Shown: piece by piece, positions 18,101 to 25,600 of the stretch | How positions within the stretch are numbered: the stretch's first letter is position 1 | Layout: each line of letters begins with the position of its first letter | From: an uncultured Akkermansia sp. | GTDB lineage: Bacteria > Verrucomicrobiota > Verrucomicrobiia > Verrucomicrobiales > Akkermansiaceae | DNA: 40,159 bases | Reading direction: 5' to 3' | Assembly (NCBI GenBank): GCA_947630815.1 | Contig: CANRJD010000007.1 | Location: forward strand, 1-40,159 | Notes under the pieces: model-generated | The model's database searches: none | The model's input: the letters and a program-made list of their open reading frames with translations, nothing else | What the model was told of the DNA's origin: nothing | Made by a program: the position numbers and the translations under genes

Positions 18101-18492
18101 GCGACAGCGATGCCCGCATTGCGGGCGACACCGGCGTGCAGGTTTTCCTGCTGTAGTACGCTGATACGTGCATCTTTTTGTGCATATTCTTTCAAGATGG
18201 ACAGAGAGCTATCCGTGGAACCATCGTCAATACAGATAATCTCAATCTCCTTGAGAGTCTGGTTGACAACACTGTCTAGGCATTCCCGCAAGTAGCCTCC
18301 CACGTTGTACACGGGTATAATGACGGACACCTTCGGTTCATAATCTACCTGATTTTGTACAACAATTTGTGCCGTCGTGCCCGAGTCTCCCTCCGCATTT
18401 TGAACCCGAATGGTTCCGCCCTCTGTGGGCCGTGCTTTTACACGATTCATCTCTTCTCTGTTGCTTTCTTTTGCAGTGCTTACACCCCTCAT
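15127..18492 (-). CDS. Giant fusion: GT2 domain, second transferase domain, TupA-like ATP-grasp, C-terminal module
   Basis: About 1121 residues from ATG 18492, chosen because AAGGA lies 5 nt upstream; a GTG one codon earlier is less likely. A GT2 domain (about 55-340) has VSVIIPVYNVGGYLRECLDS and LDADD. A second transferase-like domain (about 363-620) starts IVSLTSYPARIGTVNQTIES and has TADDDNIY. A TupA-like ATP-grasp domain (about 638-905) has FVIKCNHGCGYNIVV and IKFGEITF. The shared module follows (about 940-1105), with FMGPDKRFEG, DYKSIKIDG and VWHDEAWFY. From the second transferase domain onward it matches the 1417-residue neighbour at protein and DNA level, which shows tandem duplication. 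The partner lacks only this protein's single-GT2 layout. No membrane segment is evident. Confidence 0.8.
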   Translation of the reverse strand: MRGVSTAKESNREEMNRVKARPTEGGTIRVQNAEGDSGTTAQIVVQNQVDYEPKVSVIIPVYNVGGYLRECLDSVVNQTLKEIEIICIDDGSTDSSLSILKEYAQKDARISVLQQENLHAGVARNAGIAVARGKYLSFLDADDFFELRMLEDCYSLIEKEGSEILLYQYWDYNDQTHESEQVRGINKNLTNGESITLPTISARKELMTMCNPMPWNKLICHQFIKDVGVRFQSQLASNDVYFSLSALACSQKITLFYKPYVYYRYSRKGSLRNSRDKSPFDFYKAYEKLYKLLIKKKLYKTYQETFLTSLVSTSLWTLAHTEKAHQEVKEFIRNVIVPKFIQGKEVLLSENLISCLERVKYPDIIVSLTSYPARIGTVNQTIESLLNQSLEPDKLILWLAPEQFPSKEVDLPQELLDLQDRGLTIDWYHDIGSYKKLIPTLKKYPDAIIVTADDDNIYERDWLKKLVGGYQQFPHDVQCHRVTKFFYEDRWRTIKGGHDYYERGSFLNEVVGLGGVLYPPHCFYKDILDEELFMRLAPTNDDQWFWMQAVLNGVRVRVVNQPIIKANYIPGTQENGLAKINNEGENLFWKDFDRLIAYYPQIKEMFISERKREKLKIVNGIFPCKEQLQNWCQRVSDNPSFGIEHPKTFNEKIQWLKLYDSTPIKTRLADKYLVREWVKEKIGEKYLAPLLGVYDRFEDIDFNQLPNQFVIKCNHGCGYNIVVEDKSQLDHADAKRKVDRWMRENYAFKCGFELYYRNIVPKILIEPYITNDGQNLYDYKFWCFNGEVKYMQFRDDFSANLKMVFYDLDWERQPFCYDHPLYEKELAKPDNFDEMVQVAKMCCQGFPFACVDIHRLNDGTIKFGEITFTHSSGIGRWNNEKYNFMLGELIKLPSLAYDVDSGEYYKPKKASKLLPYLCLLSNWHKEHDLLERAKSLREKHILKRLSQMRIDIKNFGTKENKVSIQAQNSTISAPGWFKNAQGEGCSLAGHENRGQIKIRSIKDGRLELKFMGPDKRFEGTRFPVWSDYKSIKIDGREVLSSPVAVWHDEAWFYKMPVKDGQETLVEYERQAHLYSREDLKETILRLNPTWGAIHENIDALTDEVYKIISQANNPLNEVRTY

Positions 18493-18508
18493 CACGTCCT
18501 TTCTATCG

Positions 18509-18766
18509 TTACGGTAAGCCTTTTTTCAGCCGTTCAATCTCGGCCTCTAGACGATCGCATTCCTCCTGCAAACGTATGGGGTATTCCCATATATACCTCA
18601 ATCTCTCGCCAAACCCCATTTTCGCACCGTACTTCTCGATTTCTTCCCCGCAAGGGAGCCCCCACTTTTCCAGCTTTTCCGCATACCTGCGCCCACTGAT
18701 AAGGCGCATTTTGTACAGCAGCCAATATCTGAAGCGCTTAACTTTACCGATTCTATTCACCTTCAT
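18509..18766 (-). CDS. Small basic coiled-coil protein of unknown function
   Basis: An 85-residue protein starting MKVNRIGKVKRF; a TTG at 18793 would give 94 residues. The first half is basic and aromatic (RYWLLYKMRLISGRRYAEKL). The second half ends in a short predicted coiled coil, LQEECDRLEAEIERLKKGLP. It lies between the UDP-glucose dehydrogenase gene (60-nt gap) and the 1121-residue transferase gene (16-nt gap) in the same operon. I do not recognise a family. A peripheral-membrane or protein-protein adaptor role for the transferases is possible but not shown. Confidence 0.55.
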   Translation of the reverse strand: MKVNRIGKVKRFRYWLLYKMRLISGRRYAEKLEKWGLPCGEEIEKYGAKMGFGERLRYIWEYPIRLQEECDRLEAEIERLKKGLP

Positions 18767-18826
18767 TTGCTTGTGTTGATTTGTTCTCTCCAATAATGAA
18801 TGATCAAAATTTGCTTGTTCTCCCCC

Positions 18827-20080
18827 TCATCTTTTCTTGAAGAAGCGGAAGTCCAAAATATGGTGGGAGTGCAGCCCGCTTGCCACACGTTTCCAGTCCG
18901 CCGCATCAAACTGTGGCCATTCCGTGAGGATGACCAACACATCGGCTCCCTGCGCTGCGCTGTACATATCGGGCGCGTACCGGACGGTGTCACCCAGAAT
19001 GCGCCGTGCCGTCGTCATCGCTTGCGGGTCATAGACGCACACGTCCACGTAGTGACTCGTCAATCGCTGCACAATCTCCACGGCGGGGCTCTCCCGGCAG
19101 TCATCCGTCCCTTCCTTGAACGCCAGCCCCCAGACGGCTATCTTCGGAGAGGGTATATCCTCGACTTCCCTCAGGATGCGCTGCGCCATGTTTTCGCGGC
19201 GTTTCTTGTTCCCCTTGATTGCGGCACGGATGAGCGAAAGTTCCACCCCCAACTTGCGCGCCATGTGTTCGATGGCTTTTGTGTCCTTCGGGAAGCAGGA
19301 ACCGCCATAGCCGGGCCCGGGTCTGAGGAACGCCGGGCCGATGCGCGAGTCCAGCCCCATGCCCTGCGCGACCTCGTGGATATTAGCTCCCGCCGCCTCG
19401 CAGAAGTCTGCCATCTCGTTGATGTAATGGATCTTCACCGCGAGGAAGGCGTTGGAGGCGTACTTGATGGCCTCCGAGGAACGCCGCGCCACGAAGAGGA
19501 ATCGGGGTACGTTGGGGAGATGGGCGTAGAGCTCGCGGATCAGTTCGCGCGCCCTCAGTGATTCGGTACCCACGACAATGCGCACGGGGTGGAAGAAATC
19601 GTGGACGGCGTAGCCCTCCCTCAAAAATTCCGGAAGACTGATGACTTCCGCACGTGCGCCCGGATTCAGACGACGCAACAGGGCTTCCACTTCATCTCCC
19701 GTGCTGACCGGCACTGTGGATTTGACCGCCACGACGACATTGGACGGTAGAAAGGGAGCCACTTCCCTCACCGCCCCGAACAGGTAGCGCAAGTCGGCTT
19801 GCCCGGTGCGGAGGTTCGGCGGCGTCCCCACTGCCAACAGAACGAGCTGCACCCCGCGTACTCCCTCTGCCATGTCATCAGTGAAAGAGAGTCGGCCGGA
19901 TTCTAATCCGGACTTCAACAGCTCTTCGAGCCCCTCCTCGAAGAGTGTTACCTCTCCCGCACGCAATTTCTCTACCTTGGCACGGTCGCAGTCGATGCAT
20001 GTGACATCGTGCCCAAGCTTCGCCAGCCCCGCTCCCGTGGGCAGCCCTACGTATCCTGTTCCTATAACGGCCACTCTCAT
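18827..20080 (-). CDS. ugd: UDP-glucose 6-dehydrogenase
   Basis: A 417-residue protein starting MRVAVIGTGYVGLPTGAGLA, which puts the NAD-binding glycine loop right at the N-terminus as the family requires. The open frame extends to 20134 but the extra residues are unrelated. Other signatures are VAVKSTVPVSTGDEV, SLPEFLREGYAVHDF and the active-site cysteine in GPGYGGSCFPKDTKA; the C-terminal UDP-binding domain has WGLAFKEGTDDCRESPA. It oxidises UDP-glucose twice to UDP-glucuronate. In this operon it supplies an acidic sugar whose carboxyl group could be the target of the TupA-like ATP-grasp enzymes. It starts 4 nt after the 37-codon microprotein gene and has no ribosome site of its own, so coupled translation is likely. 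Confidence 0.93.
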   Translation of the reverse strand: MRVAVIGTGYVGLPTGAGLAKLGHDVTCIDCDRAKVEKLRAGEVTLFEEGLEELLKSGLESGRLSFTDDMAEGVRGVQLVLLAVGTPPNLRTGQADLRYLFGAVREVAPFLPSNVVVAVKSTVPVSTGDEVEALLRRLNPGARAEVISLPEFLREGYAVHDFFHPVRIVVGTESLRARELIRELYAHLPNVPRFLFVARRSSEAIKYASNAFLAVKIHYINEMADFCEAAGANIHEVAQGMGLDSRIGPAFLRPGPGYGGSCFPKDTKAIEHMARKLGVELSLIRAAIKGNKKRRENMAQRILREVEDIPSPKIAVWGLAFKEGTDDCRESPAVEIVQRLTSHYVDVCVYDPQAMTTARRILGDTVRYAPDMYSAAQGADVLVILTEWPQFDAADWKRVASGLHSHHILDFRFFKKR

Positions 20081-20084
20081 TGAT

Positions 20085-20198
20085 CTAGATAGCTTTGAAA
20101 ACTTGTTTGAAACTCGGACGACCGGATGGTGCATACGGGCGCACAGCTTTTCGTACGAGAAGCAGACTCGTCTTGAAAATCGCGATGGTTGCAGTCAT
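20085..20198 (-). CDS. Candidate 37-residue basic microprotein
   Basis: This frame begins MTATIAIFKTSLLLVRKAV and ends SFKQVFKAI. It fills the gap between the GT2 gene and ugd. Its ATG overlaps the GT2 stop (ATGA), AGGGGA lies 5-6 nt upstream, and its TAG ends 4 nt before the ugd ATG. Such packing is what a real operon member would show. The N-terminal half is hydrophobic, the rest basic (several Lys/Arg), so a membrane-associated peptide is plausible. I recognise no family, and codon-level conservation cannot be judged from one sequence. Confidence 0.5.
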   Translation of the reverse strand: MTATIAIFKTSLLLVRKAVRPYAPSGRPSFKQVFKAI

Positions 20199-21199
20199 AA
20201 GATTCCCCTTGTAATCAGGCACCACAGCCGGCAAAATAGGTTCGGTTGAAGCGTATTGTTGTGCAGCAAATGCATGAGGCGCCTCTGCCCCTGCCAAGTC
20301 CTTGTGTGGTAATAAACTTTGCGAAGCACCCAACGAAGGGAGTCTTCTGCATACTTTCTCTCGTATCCGCCCGCCTCCAATTGTTCGATGGTATGGTTCA
20401 TGGCTGCAAGCAGGCGGTTCCCGTCATCGGGCATTTGCTTGCAACGCAAAAACGAAATGAGCATCTGTGCCTCATCCTCCCGTACTCCGAACTGCCGGGT
20501 GAGCGCCTCGATCTGCACACGGAGAGCTATTTCTTCCTGCTTTTCTCGTCTCGGATCGGGCCTCTTCTCACGGTATCGCACCAGGACCTCGTCCGTTTTT
20601 GCAAACCCCGTCTTTCCGACAAGATCCAGCCACATCTTGTAATCTTGCGTCACAAAACAATCCGCACAAAATTGGATGCCCGCGCGGCATAAAACCTCGC
20701 GGCGCACCATCACGGAGGACGTGCAGAACACATTGCTAACAAGCAACAGATCGCACTCGATCTGCTTGGAGTGATTCCTGTTCTGCGAGCATTTGGTCTT
20801 CTGAGGGCGCTCAGCATCCTCCACACGTGTGCCGAGCAATCCGATGTTCGAGTGGCTCTTCAGATACCCCACCTGCTTTTCCAGTCGCTCGGGCAAGGAG
20901 ATGTCATCGGAATCCATGAAAGCCACGAACTCTCCCTGCGCCACCTTTAAGCCCTCATTGCGCGCGACGGCCGCGTTCATGTTGTTTTCCAGGCGCAGGA
21001 GTACAATCCTCGGATCCCGATATTCACGGAGCTGCTGTTTGGTAGCGGCGGCAGAACCGTCATCAATGATGATGAGCTCGAAGTGTCGATACGTTTGCTC
21101 AAGGATGCTCTTGACAGCCAAATCCAACCAATCTCTCCGTGTGTTGTACACGGGCATGATAACAGACACATCAGGCTTCTCTGGTCCTCCGTTGCTCAC
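20195..21199 (-). CDS. GT2 family glycosyltransferase
   Basis: A 334-residue protein with the GT-A nucleotide-sugar domain. It has VSVIMPVYNTRRDWLDLAVK, HFELIIIDDGSA, a conserved NAAVARNEGLKVAQGEFVAF and the metal-binding FMDSDD (about 95), then a C-terminal helical region. The start is GTG at 21199 with GGAG just upstream. It is the first gene of the leftward polysaccharide operon. The substrate and linkage cannot be read from the sequence; priming or early repeat-unit transfer is possible. Confidence 0.85.
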   Translation of the reverse strand: MSNGGPEKPDVSVIMPVYNTRRDWLDLAVKSILEQTYRHFELIIIDDGSAAATKQQLREYRDPRIVLLRLENNMNAAVARNEGLKVAQGEFVAFMDSDDISLPERLEKQVGYLKSHSNIGLLGTRVEDAERPQKTKCSQNRNHSKQIECDLLLVSNVFCTSSVMVRREVLCRAGIQFCADCFVTQDYKMWLDLVGKTGFAKTDEVLVRYREKRPDPRREKQEEIALRVQIEALTRQFGVREDEAQMLISFLRCKQMPDDGNRLLAAMNHTIEQLEAGGYERKYAEDSLRWVLRKVYYHTRTWQGQRRLMHLLHNNTLQPNLFCRLWCLITRGIL

Positions 21200-21255
21200 G
21201 TTCTCCGATCCGTTTCGTTCTTTGTGTTAAGTCTTGTTTCAGCTCAGCAGGAGTA

Positions 21256-21282
21256 GCGTATCTCTTTTTGAAAGAGATACGC
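21256..21282. repeat. Perfect 12-bp inverted repeat, copy 1
   Basis: Arms GCGTATCTCTTT and AAAGAGATACGC flank a 3-base loop. The 19-bp core is the exact reverse complement of the second palindrome at 21425-21443. It lies 57-83 nt upstream of the GT2 start, in the leader or promoter of the operon, so it could be an operator or an attenuator hairpin. Confidence 0.7.
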
Positions 21283-21424
21283 GACACATTTTCGTTTAAC
21301 GACTAACTATAAAATCATTGCAAGCTTAAATTAAGATAATTCGATAAGGAGCGTCATTCTCCCCAGCGTCATAAAATGTAGTCAAGAACCTATTCCTAAA
21401 AGTTTTTCAATTTTTAGGCTGGAC

Positions 21425-21443
21425 ATCTCTTTCAAAAAGAGAT
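21425..21443. repeat. Inverted repeat, copy 2, opposite orientation to copy 1
   Basis: Arms ATCTCTTT and AAAGAGAT with loop CAA; copy 1 has the same arms with loop TTG. The two copies are about 143 bp apart. A further hairpin CCTAAAA/TTTTAGG lies at 21395-21418. Confidence 0.7.
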
Positions 21444-21540
21444 AACCAAGCTTAAATGATTAAGCATCTGGTGAAGAAGTTGAAAAATGGATAGAAAAGA
21501 AGATGAGATAAATGGAGAGACAGAGCAACCGCATTTAGTC

Positions 21541-21757
21541 CACATCCGTCCCAAGAAAAAACACGGCCCATTTATGATCTAATTCGTTTACAATTTACGA
21601 TTTGGAAAGTTCGCACGCGTTGCGCGGGATTTGGCAGAGCAAGTGCGAGCGGGATGTCGTGAAACCGGGCGCCGACGCGGTTACAAAGAAACGGGAGATG
21701 GCAAAATGCCGCCTATGTATACCGTAAATAGCAAACGCATTTTTCAATGCGTTTTGC
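21541..21757 (+). repeat. Mosaic intergenic repeat upstream of nuoA
   Basis: The order is: tag CACATCCGTCCCAAGAAAAA (21541 on); TTTATGATCTAATTC and TTTACAATTTACGATTTGG; the G/C-rich unit (about 21605-21700: GCACGCGTTGCGCGGG, GGCAGAGCAAGTGCGAGC); a GGCAAAATGCC hairpin; CCTATGTATACC; then the hairpin GCAAACGCATT-loop-AATGCGTTTTGC (21731-21757). The G/C-rich unit is the reverse complement of 26663-26770. Confidence 0.75.
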
Positions 21758-21762
21758 GCGTC

Positions 21763-21791
21763 TTGACACGGCGGGAAGAATGTGCTATAAG
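21763..21791 (+). promoter_or_regulatory. Sigma70-type promoter of nuoA
   Basis: TTGACA (21763-21768), a 17-nt spacer, and TATAAG (21786-21791). It gives a predicted start about 5 nt before the ATG at 21803, so the leader is very short; GGGGAG sits between. Confidence 0.8.
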
Positions 21792-21802
21792 GCGGGGAGC
21801 GT

Positions 21803-22201
21803 ATGCAGCAAGAGTACTTTTCAGCATTGATGCAGTTGCTGGCCGGGTTTGGCTTTGCAGGGATGATCCTGATTTTAAGCGTGATATTTGGGAGGCGTGC
21901 CAAGCTGCGTAGGGCGCAGGATGTGCCGTATGAGTGCGGCAACGTACCGGAAGGGGATGGAGCGCCGGGATTTTTCTCGATCAAGTACTACCTAGTGGCG
22001 GTGCTGTTTTTAGTGTTTGATTTAGAGGTGATATTGCTCTATCCTTGGGCGGTGAACTTCAAGGACGCGGTGCAGGAAAACGGCTCTGCACTCGTTTCGA
22101 TGGCGATCTTCGTCGGTGTTCTTCTGGCGGCATTCCTCTACGCCGTGGGGAAAGGGGTGATCGTGTGGCACAAGAACCCGACCCCAAGGCAAACGCATTA
22201 G
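21803..22201 (+). CDS. nuoA: NADH-quinone oxidoreductase subunit A
   Basis: A 132-residue membrane subunit of respiratory complex I. Three hydrophobic helices are seen (about 8-28, 62-82, 92-115). The family motifs are RRAQDVPYECGNVPEGDG, in the loop that becomes the conserved YECG segment, and VLFLVFDLEVILLYPWA with its acidic pair. Length is normal. GGGGAG precedes the ATG and a strong promoter lies just upstream. The gene stands alone: nuoB-N are not adjacent and metH follows after a repeat block, although nuoA normally heads a nuo operon. The last residues (RQTH) and the TAG stop come from a repeat-type hairpin, so the native C-terminus may have been altered. Confidence 0.92.
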   Translation: MQQEYFSALMQLLAGFGFAGMILILSVIFGRRAKLRRAQDVPYECGNVPEGDGAPGFFSIKYYLVAVLFLVFDLEVILLYPWAVNFKDAVQENGSALVSMAIFVGVLLAAFLYAVGKGVIVWHKNPTPRQTH

Positions 22202-22215
22202 AAAATGCGTTTGCC
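22188..22215 (+). terminator. Perfect 12-bp hairpin overlapping the nuoA stop
   Basis: Arms GGCAAACGCATT and AATGCGTTTGCC with loop AGAA; the nuoA TAG is at 22199-22201, inside it. There is no U-tract; CTATGTACGATG follows instead. It belongs to the repeat family and may act as an RNA 3' end or stabilising hairpin. The terminator role is an inference. Confidence 0.5.
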
Positions 22216-22609
22216 CTATGTACGATGTAGGATGTACGATGTACGATTGCAAAGTTCGCGCGCGTTGCGCGGGGGAGAGCGAAGCCGGAGAGAGAGGAAT
22301 ACGGTGAAACCATGCACAGACATAGTTACAAAGGGGCGGTGGCGCTTGGCAGAGCCTATGTACGATGTGGGATGTACGATGTACAACACGCACGACGGCC
22401 CCGATGAGGGCGCACGCGTTAGCGGCGGTAAGTGCGTATGGACAGCGCGGATGCGCTGCCCCGCAGGGGCGAACCGGCAGGGTGGTGCCGGTGAGTCAAC
22501 TTGCAAAATTCGCGCGCGTTGCGCGGGGATTTTTGATACGTATAGACGATGATATCAGCTAATAAGAGTATTTTATCTGTTGATTAACTTCTCTCAAATA
22601 CGCTTACCC
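22216..22609 (+). repeat. Mosaic repeat block between nuoA and metH, with a 255-bp unit
   Basis: CTATGTACGATG and its tandem variants (22216-22250) lead into the G/C-rich unit (about 22250-22345). A second CCTATGTACGATG then opens a 255-bp unit (22355-22609) that is almost exactly the reverse complement of 30419-30673. Inside are self-complementary pieces: GCGCTGCCCCGCAGGGGCG and CCGGCAGGGTGGTGCCGG. No protein gene is supported here, and no cobalamin or SAM riboswitch core was recognised. Confidence 0.75.
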
Positions 22610-22643
22610 TAACGCTAACCCCACGCTCTTACAACAACGCACA

Positions 22644-25600
22644 ATGTCCCGCACTGAGCAACTCCGAGACCTGCTGCGCGAACGCATACTGATTTTGGAT
22701 GGCGCCATGGGTACCATGGTGCAGAAGCATCGCCTGACGGAGGAGGACTACCGCGGCGCGTCCTTTGCAGACACAAAGAGGTACCCGCACGACCTGCGCA
22801 ACAACAACGATGTGCTGGTGCTTACTCAGCCTCAAATTATAGCAGGAATTCACCGTGACTATTTGCAGGCAGGGGCTGACATCATCACCACCTGCACCTT
22901 TGCATCCACCTGCATCGGTCAGCATGAGTTTTTTCACACTGCGCCCCCGGGACCTCGTGACCGAGCATACTTCGATGGGGTGCTGGAAGATGAGGCATTG
23001 GCCGAACTAGTACGCCAAATGAACGGAGCTGCTTGCCAATTAGCACGAGCAGCCGCGGATGAGGCGCAGGAAAGGGATGGACGCCCGCGTTTCGTGGCGG
23101 GATCCATCGGGCCACTGTCCGTCACCGCCTCCCTCTCGCCGGATGTGAATGACCCCGGTTTCCGTGCGGTGCATTTTCACCAGCTGCGCCGGGCGTATCG
23201 CGAGCAGGTGAAAGCCCTCGTGGAGGGAGGGGTGGATATGCTGTTGCTCGAGACAATTTTCGACACCCTGAACGCAAAAGCGTGCCTTTTTGCCATTGAT
23301 GAACTGCGTGAGGAAACGAACGCGGAGCTTCCGCCGGTCGTCATCAGCTTCACCGTGACGGATCGAGCGGGGCGCACTCTTTCCGGGCAGACCGTAGAGG
23401 CGTTCTGGAATTCCGTACGGCACACGCAGCCGCTGGCAGTCGGGATCAACTGCGCGCTGGGGGCAGACCTGATGCTGCCCTTTGCCCGGGAACTGAGCGC
23501 GCTGGCAGACTGCGCCGTCAGCATGTACCCAAACGCAGGCATGCCCGACCCGCTGGCGCCCGGCGGCTACGAACACACGGCCGAGCACATGGCCGGCATC
23601 CTGCGCGAATATGCCCAAGAGGGCTTGCTGAATATTGTCGGCGGCTGCTGCGGCACGACGCCGGAGTACATCCGCGCCATTCGCGAAGCTGTGCAGGATT
23701 TTCCACCGCGCACGCCGGCTGCTCATGCTCCGGCAGGGCAAATGCGACTCGCGGGGTTGGAATCCTACAACCACGACCGCACGCGTAACACGCTTTTCGT
23801 GGGCGAACGCTGCAATGTGGCCGGTTCTCCGAAGTTTGCGCGACTCATCCGAGAGGGACAGTACGAAGAAGCGCTCTCCATCGCCCGCAAGCAGGTGGAA
23901 AACGGCGCGACTGTGCTGGACTTTTGCTTCGACGATGGCATGCTCGATGGACCGGAAGTGATGAAAAAGTTCCTGAACCTGGTAGCGGCTGAGCCTGACA
24001 TTGCTCGCGTCCCTTTCATGATCGACTCTTCCAAGTGGGAGGTGATAGAAGCCGGATTGAGCTGCATGCAGGGCAAGGGAATTGTGAACTCCATCTCGTT
24101 AAAAAATGGGGAAGAGGAGTTCCTGCGCCGCGCGCGTCTCATCCGCCGCTACGGAGCAGCTGTGGTGATCATGGGATTTGACGAGCGGGGTCAGGCAACC
24201 TCTGTGGAAGATCGCGTCCGCATCGCCAGCCGTGCGCACAAGTTGCTGACGGAATGCGTCGGCTTCCCGGAAGAGGACATCATCTTTGACCCGAATGTGC
24301 TGACCGTGGGCACCGGCATCGCAGAGCACGCCAATTATGCGCGCGATTTCTTTGTGGCAGCGGCAGAAATACACCGCCTCTTTCCCGCCTGTCATATCTC
24401 CGGCGGCATCTCCAATGTTTCCTTTGCGTTCCGTGGCATCAATCCCGTGCGCGAAGCCATGCATTCCGCTTTCCTCTACCACGCGCAGAAAGGCGGATTG
24501 GACGTGTGTATCGTGAATGCGGGGATGCTCGATGTGTACGATGACATACCGAAAGAGCGCTTGGAGCTCGTGGAAGACGTGCTGCTCAACCGCCGCGAAG
24601 ACGCCACAGAACGGCTCACCGACTACGCCCACCGGATCGCCGCACAAAAAGAGCAGAAGCACGAACAAAGTGCAGCAGACGCCGCTGCGTGGCGTGAGTG
24701 GACCGTGCAGCGTCGTTTGGCGCACGCCCTGGTGAAGGGAATTACCGATTTTATCGACACGGATACGCTGGAGGCCATGCAGGCCTGTGGAAGTGCACTC
24801 GCAGTCATTGAAGGACCGCTGATGGAAGGCATGAAGCAAGTGGGGGAGCAGTTTGGTGCGGGCAAAATGTTCTTGCCCCAGGTGGTGAAGAGCGCACGCG
24901 TTATGAAGAAGAGCGTAGGTGTACTCACTCCCTTCATCGAGCAGGACAAAGCCGGCGCTTCTGCCGTGGGTACGGTTGTGCTGGCCACGGTGAAGGGAGA
25001 TGTGCATGACATAGGCAAGAACATCGTCGGCGTTGTGCTGGCGTGCAACGGTTTTCGCGTGGTGGATTTGGGAGTGATGGTGCCCTGTGAGCAGATCCTG
25101 GAAGCCGTGCAACGCGAGAAAGCTGACCTCGTGGCACTTTCAGGGTTGATTACCCCCTCGCTGGAGGAGATGGGGCACGTGGCGAGTGAGCTGGAAAAGG
25201 CGGGACAAAGTGTGCCGCTGCTCGTGGGAGGCGCAACGACAAGCCCTCTGCACACTGCGCTGAAGCTTGCTCCGCTCTATCCGCACGGCGTGGTGGTGCA
25301 TACGGCGGATGCCTCTACCGTGGCGCCGGTGGCAGCCTCGCTCATCGGGCAAGGGCGCACGGCAGTCTTGACAGCCATCCGCCGGCAGCAAGAGGAGCTG
25401 CGCACAAGCTACACCGAGCAGGGAAAAAAGCCGTTGATGCCGCTGACACGTGCCCGTGCAGCCGCGTTGAAGACAGACTGGGCAAACACGCGCATCCCAG
25501 AGCCGCAACGTACAGGCGTGTTCACCGCGGGTGTACCGTGCGGGTGCGCATGCTGCACGCCGCGGTTGGATTATGACATCAACTGGGAGGAACTGGAAAG

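Larger units (their letters stand above)
21200..21540. promoter_or_regulatory. AT-rich upstream region of the polysaccharide operon with paired palindromes
   Basis: No gene is visible. The region holds three hairpins (21256-21282, 21395-21418, 21425-21443), plus GCTTAA-ATGA-TTAAGC at about 21450-21465 and a related CTTAAATTAAG near 21323. It must contain the promoter for the leftward operon, but no single -35/-10 pair stands out on the minus strand. No ops/JUMPstart-like GGCGGTAG motif was found. Confidence 0.45.

Noticed and set aside
21200..21540. RfaH-type ops/JUMPstart element for the polysaccharide operon
   Set aside because: No GGCGGTAG-like sequence on the sense strand.
22216..22643. 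Cobalamin or SAM riboswitch upstream of metH
   Set aside because: No B12-box or SAM core was recognised; the space is occupied by the repeat block.
24099..25112. Long open frame on the minus strand (337 codons)
   Set aside because: It lies wholly antisense to the B12 and pterin modules of metH, which has full family motifs; it is a G/C-driven shadow frame.
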